From: Atopobium sp. UBA6362
GTDB taxonomy: Bacteria; Actinomycetota; Coriobacteriia; Coriobacteriales; Atopobiaceae
Assembly: GCA_002440065.1 (NCBI GenBank)
Contig: DJRK01000061.1
Span: 1 to 6,796, forward strand
DNA length: 6,796 bases
Direction: 5' to 3'
The notes beneath the pieces were generated by a model. That model made no database searches. It saw only the letters and a program-made list of their open reading frames with translations, and was not told the origin of the DNA. Shown here in pieces: positions 1 to 4,585 of this stretch; position 1 is the first letter of the stretch, and each line of letters opens with the position of its first letter. The position numbers and the translations under genes were made by a program.

Positions 1-4
1 ATTT

Positions 5-28
5 CATTAGCTCGCAGCTAATGCGAGC
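5..28. repeat. Overlapping double palindrome (slipped inverted repeats)
   Basis: Two 7-bp perfect inverted repeats, each with a 5-nt loop, are interleaved here. CATTAGC (5-11) pairs with GCTAATG (17-23), and GCTCGCA (10-16) pairs with TGCGAGC (22-28). The arms run in the order A-B-A'-B', so the two hairpins are mutually exclusive apart from a pseudoknot-like fold. The site is at the left edge of the window, downstream of the DUF262 gene. No T-run follows on either strand, so it is not a standard intrinsic terminator. Its function is unknown; a recombinase or regulator binding site or an RNA switch are possibilities only. Confidence 0.5.
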
Positions 29-64
29 GGCTTTCGTTCGTCTTTATCGATGGCCCGTTGCTGC

Positions 65-106
65 GGGCTTCTTGCCACCCTTCTAGAGCAGGGTGGCAAG
101 AAGGCC
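65..106. repeat. Perfect 14-bp hairpin, copy 1 of a two-copy element
   Basis: CTTCTTGCCACCCT (68-81) and AGGGTGGCAAGAAG (90-103) are perfect inverted arms around an 8-nt loop, TCTAGAGC. After one G/G mismatch the pairing continues for two more G-C pairs (65-66 with 105-106). The structure lies downstream of the DUF262 stop codon when read on the minus strand. It could end or protect that transcript, but neither side has the T-run of an intrinsic terminator. A related hairpin is centred 85 bp to the right. A smaller stem, GCCCG (53-57) with CGGGC (64-68), overlaps its left foot. Confidence 0.75.
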
Positions 107-113
107 TCATAGG

Positions 114-144
114 TCAAATGCTCAATTTTGGCCTTCATTTGAGC
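114..144. repeat. Short inverted repeat between the two large hairpins
   Basis: TCAAATG (114-120) and CATTTGA (136-142) form a 7-bp perfect inverted repeat with a 15-nt loop. An alternative, competing pairing is GCTCAA (120-125) with TTGAGC (139-144). An 8-bp direct repeat, TGGCCTTC, occurs at 129-136 and again at 149-156. Alone it could be chance, but it sits exactly between two related hairpins and makes the whole of 65-189 a chain of three stem-loops. Confidence 0.4.
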
Positions 145-152
145 GAAATGGC

Positions 153-188
153 CTTCCAGGCACCCTTTACAAGCAGGGTGCTAAGAAG
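153..188. repeat. Degenerate hairpin, copy 2 of the two-copy element
   Basis: The core arms GCACCCT (160-166) and AGGGTGC (175-181) enclose an 8-nt loop, TTACAAGC. The stem continues through one G-T wobble (159/182) and two mismatches to four outer pairs (153-156 with 185-188). Geometry matches copy 1: the same 14-position arms, the same loop length, and loops both ending in GC. The right arms differ at 2 of 14 positions and the left arms at 4. One stem pair changed from C-G in copy 1 (75/96) to G-C in copy 2 (160/181), a compensatory change suggesting that the paired structure matters. It lies immediately downstream of the DUF262 stop codon. Confidence 0.6.
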
Positions 189-202
189 CCCACAAGCTCA
201 TC

Positions 203-2758
203 TTATAGCCCAAGTTCCTCAACGATTCTTTTCATCTCAAGGGCCCAGACAAGTTGCTCCTCGATGTAGCTAGGCCACGCAGCCTCGTTTCCCTTGATCG
301 GATGGCCATCCTTGTAGAAGCGCAGGCCGGAGGCCTTCTTGGCATCGAACGGAATCGCCATGAGGCCGAGACGTTCCTCGAACAGCTCTTTGTTTTCGAT
401 GGCACGATGTCCGATGGCCTTATCGTTGGGTACGTAGAACTCAATGCCCGTTCGGCCATGCGACACGCTGACAAGAAGGGCTATATGGTATTTGGGCGTT
501 CCAAGGCTCAAGTTCGACCAATGGTCTCTACTAGGCTTCTTGGGTGAAAACTCCCCAAGAAACTCGGGATGCATGGCCGCAACCTGTTGATACTTTATCC
601 AGTACGCAAACCTGAGTTGTTCCGTTTCGGCATAGGTGCCCAATTTGGCATCGATAGCATCATCCGACTCCAGCGGCATCTCAAACGAGAGCTCGCTCTC
701 CTCGATACCGCAGATCTCGAAGACCTTTCTCAGCAGATTCATCTTCGCGGCGTTGTTGAAGCCTGTCCTCACGAATACGCCATCTGCAATCTTCGAGTAC
801 TCGGGAGCATCGTCGACACGGAAATAGTTCGCCGGGTACTCTGTCCCCGCGACGAGAGCCTGTACCTTCGCCGGCTCAAGCTCGTAAACGCGGCGCACGA
901 CCATCTCAAGCATCGTGTTCCACTGCTTCACGGCATGGCGCTCCCCCATGAACGTGAAAGCCGAGATGCGCCTCCCCATGAAGTCCACCTCAGAGTCGAG
1001 CGCAGCCTGCTCGGGAAGTGCCCTCTGTGGCACATAGGAGCTCTGCGGCAACGGCCACTGCTCAAGGAACCGGTCCACGAGGTGCTCGCATCGCTCCTCA
1101 AGCTGCTCCTCGCCCCAATTAGGCTGCTCGGCAATCCACCGGTTCATACGGAACCCGCTCGCCCGGAATCCCTTTGCCATGTCACGCTTTTGCTCAAAGG
1201 GCCTGTTGCTGTAGTCGCTGTTGTAGGCAGTAAGCGTAAGGTTGGCAATGCGGTGGAGCCATTGCTCGTGAATACGGTCCGCATCCTCGCCCAACTCCAA
1301 GCGCCAGGCGTTGCTCAACGTTTGGGGCATCACATGCTCAACGGAGAAGCTCCCGTCCTCAAGGCCGCCGATGACGTCGACGCGTTCCTTGCTATCGCCG
1401 TTCTCGAGCTTGTCATAGAGATAGAATTTGCGATTGCCGATACGGTAGAAGTCCCTTGTCTTCACGGCCTCCGTGAACTCGATGTCGTTCGGGAAACGTC
1501 CGGTGGCGCCCTTGTGCGTGAGGAGATAGGCTACCACCTCGACATAGTCGCCGCCCGCTTCCACGCCCTTCTCCGCCTCGCCCTGCAAGGTCTCGAAAAT
1601 CTTGTTAAGTCCGGCAGATGGGACGCCGCACACCCACCTGCGAAAGACGTACGTCTCTACGATGCCGAGAACCCCGGCAGCCTCAGTGTCGTCGATTTTA
1701 CCGAGCCTGCGATACTCGAGAAGGTTGAGCAGATAGGGATAGGCGACCGTTGCATCGAGGTTATGCAGGTTGGCAAGGCGACGGTCCACGGCGCCCGCTT
1801 CGGCCTCCGGATGGATGCAGCTGTGGTAGTGGCCGGAATACGTGAGCATATCGCCCAGCAACGAGGCCGTGTCTATGCGCAGACCGTCCATCTCGGGCGC
1901 ATGGTAGCGCTGGCGTGCAAATGTGCGAAACGTCTGGTAGACCTTGCTCTTGACAGGCGTTTTGCCCGTAACGGCAGCGAGGTAGTAACGAATGAAGTCG
2001 CTCACCTCGTAGTCCGTGTTCACCTCGATGACGTTCCAGTACTTGTCGTAGTAGAGCTCCTGGCGCTCTTGATCGAGGTTCATGAGCACGAAGTTGCGAA
2101 TCTTGTCGGCTTCGGAGAGATCGAGGCCCGTCGAGTTGAGACTCTCGAAGATGAGCTGGGCGTCATCGGTGGGGTCGAGCGTGATGTCGATGACGCACAG
2201 GCGCTCGATGGCGTCGATGAGCTGCTCGACGCTCACGGGCATCGAGGTGAGACGATCCTTGAAGTAGAGGTAGTTCTGCGTGACGCTCGAGTTCATCACG
2301 AGCGCGGGCGCCGGCAGCGAGGAGTCCCGGGGGCAGGTATCCTCGAGAACCGCCTCAAGGGCGGCGCTGTCGCTCTTGATGAGCTTGAGACGAAGCTTCT
2401 GCTCGCTCTTGTGACGACGGTCGATGAGGTAGTCCTCCTCGATCACGTCCGCAAGGTCGGAATCCTCGGAGGTAACCACGCCGTCGCGAAGCTGCTTCGT
2501 TATGGCCGCGAAGAGCAGGAACACCGTGGTGATGCGCTGTTGGCCGTCGATGATGACGCGCTCGGCATGGGGCGTCTGCGAGACGATGCTGCCAAAGAAG
2601 TGCTCCTCGCGACCGTCCTTCACCATCTCTACGAGGTCATCGAACAGGCGAGCGCAGTTCTCCGGCTTCCAGTCATAGTTGCGCTGGTAGACGGGGATGA
2701 CGAAGCGCGTCTTCTTGCCCTCGATGAGGTAGGTCAGGTTCTGCTTGATTCCGTTCAA
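203..2758 (-). CDS. DUF262/DUF1524/DUF4268 multidomain protein, putative type IV restriction or anti-phage nuclease (GmrSD/SspE-like)
   Basis: This 851-residue cytoplasmic protein has no signal peptide or membrane segment. The N-terminal DUF262 module (about 10-225) has the motifs YQRNYDW (24-30), DGQQR within IDGQQRITT (70-78), and FESLNSTGLDLSEADKIRN (204-222). In the GmrS/SspE family DUF262 is linked to nucleotide hydrolysis and sensing of modified DNA. The DUF1524 nuclease module (about 468-530) has EHVMP (474-478, candidate catalytic His475) and downstream N506, N513, N518 and K524 in the expected HNH-like spacing. Residues 590-695 form a globular region I cannot name. The C-terminus (about 712-850) resembles DUF4268, with SRDHWSNLSLG at 743-753. 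The start is TTG with AGAGGTG six bases upstream. The gene stands alone behind the tyrS terminator, with no methyltransferase or partner visible. Its base composition is patchy and locally far below its neighbours (28 G+C of 60 at 481-540), suggesting acquisition. Domain calls are by eye; the exact target is unknown. Confidence 0.9.
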   Translation of the reverse strand: MNGIKQNLTYLIEGKKTRFVIPVYQRNYDWKPENCARLFDDLVEMVKDGREEHFFGSIVSQTPHAERVIIDGQQRITTVFLLFAAITKQLRDGVVTSEDSDLADVIEEDYLIDRRHKSEQKLRLKLIKSDSAALEAVLEDTCPRDSSLPAPALVMNSSVTQNYLYFKDRLTSMPVSVEQLIDAIERLCVIDITLDPTDDAQLIFESLNSTGLDLSEADKIRNFVLMNLDQERQELYYDKYWNVIEVNTDYEVSDFIRYYLAAVTGKTPVKSKVYQTFRTFARQRYHAPEMDGLRIDTASLLGDMLTYSGHYHSCIHPEAEAGAVDRRLANLHNLDATVAYPYLLNLLEYRRLGKIDDTEAAGVLGIVETYVFRRWVCGVPSAGLNKIFETLQGEAEKGVEAGGDYVEVVAYLLTHKGATGRFPNDIEFTEAVKTRDFYRIGNRKFYLYDKLENGDSKERVDVIGGLEDGSFSVEHVMPQTLSNAWRLELGEDADRIHEQWLHRIANLTLTAYNSDYSNRPFEQKRDMAKGFRASGFRMNRWIAEQPNWGEEQLEERCEHLVDRFLEQWPLPQSSYVPQRALPEQAALDSEVDFMGRRISAFTFMGERHAVKQWNTMLEMVVRRVYELEPAKVQALVAGTEYPANYFRVDDAPEYSKIADGVFVRTGFNNAAKMNLLRKVFEICGIEESELSFEMPLESDDAIDAKLGTYAETEQLRFAYWIKYQQVAAMHPEFLGEFSPKKPSRDHWSNLSLGTPKYHIALLVSVSHGRTGIEFYVPNDKAIGHRAIENKELFEERLGLMAIPFDAKKASGLRFYKDGHPIKGNEAAWPSYIEEQLVWALEMKRIVEELGL

Positions 2759-2762
2759 GTTG

Positions 2763-2769
2763 CACCTCT
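2763..2769 (-). promoter_or_regulatory. Ribosome binding site deciding the TTG start of the DUF262 gene
   Basis: AGAGGTG on the minus strand has its GAGG core six bases from the TTG codon at 2758-2756. No ATG or GTG nearby has comparable support, and the encoded N-terminus reaches the conserved VIPVYQRNYDW motif at the usual distance of about 20 residues. The TTG is therefore accepted as the start. Confidence 0.7.
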
Positions 2770-2781
2770 ATAAGCTTTGGA

Positions 2782-2793
2782 ATCGGTACCGAT
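2782..2793. promoter_or_regulatory. Perfect 12-bp palindrome upstream of the DUF262 gene, candidate operator
   Basis: ATCGGTACCGAT is fully self-complementary and lies about 24 bases upstream of the TTG start. That is where the promoter or 5' leader of the gene should be. The position and symmetry would suit a dimeric repressor, as is common for defence genes, but no regulator gene is visible here and only one copy of the site is present. A chance palindrome cannot be excluded. Confidence 0.3.
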
Positions 2794-2860
2794 GATTCAT
2801 GGTCAAATGATAGCTCGCTCGAGGCGTTGAATCAGAAGTCGCGAGCGTCCTTGGCCCGAG

Positions 2861-2996
2861 AATCGGACTTGTAGGCGATATTTTGCAGATGCTCAAAGTA
2901 GCATCGAGTTGTTCCTCGACAAAACAGCAGGTCAGAGCGTCGCCACATTTTTTCGCTACATGCCCTTCCCTCAGAAAATCGCTTACAAGTCCGCTT
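2861..2996. repeat. 136-bp element with long terminal inverted repeats (MITE-like or structured RNA)
   Basis: CGGACTTGTAGGCGAT (2864-2879) is the inverted complement of ATCGCTTACAAGTCCG (2978-2993) at 15 of 16 positions, and the single difference is a G-U wobble in plus-strand RNA. Pairing continues outward over one mismatch to AA/TT (2861-2862 with 2995-2996) and inward over a one-base bulge to TTT/AAA (2881-2883 with 2975-2977). The interior has two small overlapping hairpins: GATGCT/AGCATC (2888-2893 with 2900-2905) and TCGAG/CTCGA (2904-2908 with 2915-2919). There is no transposase and I see no obvious target duplication. It may be a miniature inverted-repeat element, an IS remnant, or a non-coding RNA with a closing stem. 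It lies about 100 bases upstream of the DUF262 start. Confidence 0.6.
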
Positions 2997-3093
2997 TTTG
3001 GGCAGCGGCCTAGGTAACAGGCGGCAACGGCGGGCTCCATGCAGAACGAAAAGGGTGAAAGGCGCCGCGATAGGTGCGACGGCGAGCCTCCAA

Positions 3094-3125
3094 CACAAAA
3101 AGCGGCGCCCCAAACGGGACGCCGC
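3094..3125 (-). terminator. Rho-independent terminator of tyrS
   Basis: On the minus strand GCGGCG-TCCC (3125-3116) pairs with GGGG-CGCCGC (3111-3102) across a four-base loop, giving a 10-bp stem with one wobble. It is followed directly by TTTTTGTG (3101-3094). It begins about 28 bases after the tyrS stop codon. This is a textbook intrinsic terminator and should insulate tyrS from the downstream DUF262 gene, which therefore needs its own promoter. Confidence 0.92.
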
Positions 3126-3153
3126 CGCACGCGAATCGGTTCCGCTCGCTCCC

Positions 3154-4371
3154 CTACACCAGGCGAGCCCAGCGCTTCTTGCCGGACTGGATCGTGATTC
3201 CCACCGAGAAGAGAGCCGGGTCCACGTTGTAGCACTTGGGCGCCACGGGCTTGTGGTCGACCTTCACGCCGCCGCCGTCAATGAGCCTGCGGGCCTCGCC
3301 GGTCGACTTCGCGATCTCCACGTCCACGAGGAGCTTTGCCAGGTAGACCTTGCCCTCGTCGTTCACTTCCACGACGGAGACCGGGAACTCCTTCATGTCC
3401 TCGGGCTCCTCGCCCTTCTTGAACTGGGCGTCGAAGGCCTCCATGGCCTTCACGCCCGCGCCCTCGCCGTGGTAGAGGTCCACGATGTTCACGCCGAGCT
3501 CGCGCTTGAGCTTGTACGGGTCGGCGGTGCCGTCGGCGAACGCCTTGTCGATGGCGTCCATCTCGTCGATGGAGACGGTCGAGCACAGGCGGTAGTACAT
3601 GGGCACGATCTCGTCGGCGATGGACATGACCTTGCCGAACATGTCGGCCGGCTCGTCGGTAAGGCCGATGTAGTTCTTGTAGCTCTTGGACATCTTCTTC
3701 ACGCCGTCGGTGCCCACGAGCAGCGGCACGGTGAGCGCGACCTGCGGCTCCATGCCCTCGGCGCGCATGAGGTCGCGGCCGGCGAGCAGGTTGAAGATCT
3801 GGTCGTTGCCGCCCATCTCGACGTCGGCGTCGATGACCACGGAGTCGTAGGCCTGCAGCACCGGGTAGATGAACTCGTGCAAGGCGATGGACTGGCCGTT
3901 CGTGTAGCGGTTGTGGAAGTCCTCGCGCTCGAGGATGCGCGCCACGTTGAACTTGCTCATGAGGTTGAGCATCTTGCCGAGGTTCAGCGGCTTGATCCAG
4001 TCGCCGTTGTGGACGATGGTGGTCTTCTCGGGGTCGAGGACCTTCATGGCCTGCTCGACGTAGGTCTGGGCGTTGGCCTCGACCTGCTCCTCGGTCAGCG
4101 GCGGGCGGGTGGAGTCGCGGCCGGACGGGTCGCCGATGAGCGCCGTGCCGTTGCCGATGATGAGCGTGACCTTGTGGCCCAGGTCCTGGAACTGGCGCAT
4201 CTTGCGCAGCGGGACGGCGTGGCCGAGGTGAAGGTCCGGGCTCGTGGGGTCGACGCCCAGCTTGATGTTGAGCGGGGTGCCCTTCTCGAGCTTCTTCTTG
4301 AGCTCGTCCATGGGCACGACCTGCATCGTGCCGGAAGTGATGACCTTGAGTTGCTCTTCAGCTGGCAGCAA
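3154..4371 (-). CDS. tyrS: Tyrosyl-tRNA synthetase (class I, TyrRS)
   Basis: Charges tRNA-Tyr with tyrosine in the cytoplasm. With the TTG start chosen here it is 405 residues, normal for the longer bacterial TyrRS type. Counting from the in-frame ATG at 4386 (five codons earlier), the class I motifs are HLGH at 53-56 within DPTSPDLHLGH, and KMSKS at 231-235. Other family landmarks are GDPSGRDSTRPPLTEE (85-100) and the tRNA/tyrosine-site block HEFIYPVLQAYDS...GGNDQIFNLLAGRD (170-205). An S4-like RNA-binding segment follows near the C-terminus (KLLVDVEIAKSTGEARRLIDGGGVKV). The TTG start gives an N-terminus LPAEEQL after fMet, matching the usual family beginning, and has GGAGGG seven bases upstream. 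The ATG at 4386 has no SD. It is transcribed alone, divergently from the PBP gene, and ends at a strong terminator. No T-box is visible upstream. Confidence 0.97.
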   Translation of the reverse strand: MLPAEEQLKVITSGTMQVVPMDELKKKLEKGTPLNIKLGVDPTSPDLHLGHAVPLRKMRQFQDLGHKVTLIIGNGTALIGDPSGRDSTRPPLTEEQVEANAQTYVEQAMKVLDPEKTTIVHNGDWIKPLNLGKMLNLMSKFNVARILEREDFHNRYTNGQSIALHEFIYPVLQAYDSVVIDADVEMGGNDQIFNLLAGRDLMRAEGMEPQVALTVPLLVGTDGVKKMSKSYKNYIGLTDEPADMFGKVMSIADEIVPMYYRLCSTVSIDEMDAIDKAFADGTADPYKLKRELGVNIVDLYHGEGAGVKAMEAFDAQFKKGEEPEDMKEFPVSVVEVNDEGKVYLAKLLVDVEIAKSTGEARRLIDGGGVKVDHKPVAPKCYNVDPALFSVGITIQSGKKRWARLV

Positions 4372-4378
4372 AGCTCCG

Positions 4379-4384
4379 CCCTCC
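4379..4384 (-). promoter_or_regulatory. tyrS: Ribosome binding site favouring the TTG start of tyrS
   Basis: GGAGGG (minus strand, 4384-4379) is seven bases from the TTG at 4371. It overlaps the ATG at 4386-4384, which itself is preceded by CAACTTC with no SD character. Spacing, strength and agreement with the family N-terminus all favour the TTG, so automated annotation at the ATG would be five residues too long. Confidence 0.65.
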
Positions 4385-4402
4385 ATGAAGTTGAAAACGG
4401 TT

Positions 4403-4447
4403 TTACATGAACTTATAGAATAGCGCAGCTTGAGCCCCCTGTGCCAA
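4403..4447 (-). CDS. Possible 14-residue leader peptide upstream of tyrS
   Basis: A near-perfect SD, AAAGGAGG (minus, 4461-4454), is followed after six bases by TTG (4447-4445). The codon opens a tiny frame reading (M)AQGAQAALFYKFM before TAA at 4405-4403. The stop lies about 31 bases before the tyrS TTG start, in a different frame. The peptide ends in an aromatic run with one tyrosine codon (TAT). An SD this strong with ideal spacing is unexpected in a plain untranslated leader. It could be an attenuator-type leader peptide or a translational-coupling element. Against it: only one Tyr codon, no clear terminator/antiterminator pair before tyrS, and an alternative tyrS promoter that would begin transcription inside it. 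Confidence 0.3.
   Translation of the reverse strand: MAQGAQAALFYKFM
4417..4447 (-). promoter_or_regulatory. Candidate tyrS promoter
   Basis: On the minus strand TTGGCA (4447-4442) and TATTCT (4422-4417) are separated by 19 bases, a reasonable but long-spaced sigma-70-type pair. Transcription would start near 4410, giving a leader of about 40 bases to the TTG start. This model conflicts with the leader-peptide frame, which needs transcription to start upstream of 4461. A weaker alternative -10, TATAGG (minus, 4546-4541), overlaps the PBP -10 on the other strand. Confidence 0.35.
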
Positions 4448-4541
4448 GAAGACCCTCCTTTTGCGGCCCAAGCCCGCCCCAAACCATTTGTGCATCTGGC
4501 GGTATGGGGGCATCGCGGGGCCGCGCGCACGCAGCGCACCC

Positions 4542-4547
4542 TATAAT
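4542..4547 (+). promoter_or_regulatory. -10 box of the penicillin-binding protein promoter
   Basis: A consensus TATAAT lies in otherwise GC-rich DNA, 38 bases before the PBP start codon, implying a leader of about 30 bases. No recognisable -35 is present at 16-19 bases upstream (the area is GC-rich, around 4519-4525), nor a TGn extended -10. The promoter may therefore be activator-dependent or rely on a different -35. It is back to back with the tyrS promoter region. Confidence 0.55.
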
Positions 4548-4573
4548 CGAGTCCATATGTATATAGGCTTGCC

Positions 4574-4580
4574 AAGGGGG
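4574..4580 (+). promoter_or_regulatory. Ribosome binding site of the PBP gene
   Basis: AAGGGGG is followed after five bases by the ATG at 4586. A second in-frame ATG at 4613 lacks an SD and would remove the basic cytoplasmic stretch before the membrane anchor, so 4586 is preferred. Confidence 0.7.
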
Positions 4581-4585
4581 AGTAC

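Larger units (their letters stand above)
2759..3096. other. Non-coding intergenic stretch between the DUF262 gene and the tyrS terminator
   Basis: About 340 bases with no convincing gene on either strand. Minus-strand open frames cross it (for example 3113-2832 and 3235-2768) but lack SDs and any recognisable protein sequence, and the second runs into tyrS in another frame. It holds a 12-bp palindrome near the DUF262 start, a long inverted-repeat element at 2861-2996, and a GC-rich stretch (3000-3096) in which I see nothing specific. The promoter of the DUF262 gene must lie here. TTGACC on the minus strand (2806-2801) resembles a -35 box but lacks a good -10 at the right distance, so no promoter is called. 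Confidence 0.6.

Noticed and set aside
65..106. Intrinsic terminator for the DUF262 gene
   Set aside because: The stem is strong, but neither strand shows the T-run that should follow it.
65..189. CRISPR array, suggested by two palindromic repeats with a spacer-sized gap
   Set aside because: Only two copies, only partly identical, with a degenerate second stem; no third repeat and no cas gene in the window.
569..2773. Long plus-strand open frame of 734 codons opposite the DUF262 gene
   Set aside because: It is entirely antisense to a gene with clear conserved motifs. Its product is a Leu/Val/Glu/His-rich sequence with no recognisable domain, typical of the antisense frame of GC-rich codons, and it has no convincing SD.
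112..2809. GGTCAAATG occurring on both sides of the DUF262 gene (112-120 and 2801-2809) as target duplication or att sites
   Set aside because: A 9-mer shared between two intergenic stretches of this size is reasonably likely by chance, and the flanks do not continue to match or coincide with the ends of any element.
2768..3235. Minus-strand 155-codon frame spanning the intergenic region and the end of tyrS
   Set aside because: It overlaps tyrS in another frame, crosses the tyrS terminator and the inverted-repeat element, and has no SD or recognisable protein signature.
2998..4410. Plus-strand open frame of 470 codons opposite tyrS
   Set aside because: Low-complexity Leu/Val/His/Asp-rich translation antisense to a certain tyrS; a shadow of codon bias.
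4387..4560. T-box riboswitch upstream of tyrS
   Set aside because: I searched the minus strand for a T-box core (GGTGGNACCGCG-like) and a following terminator and found neither; ATACCGCC near 4500 is only a short partial resemblance.
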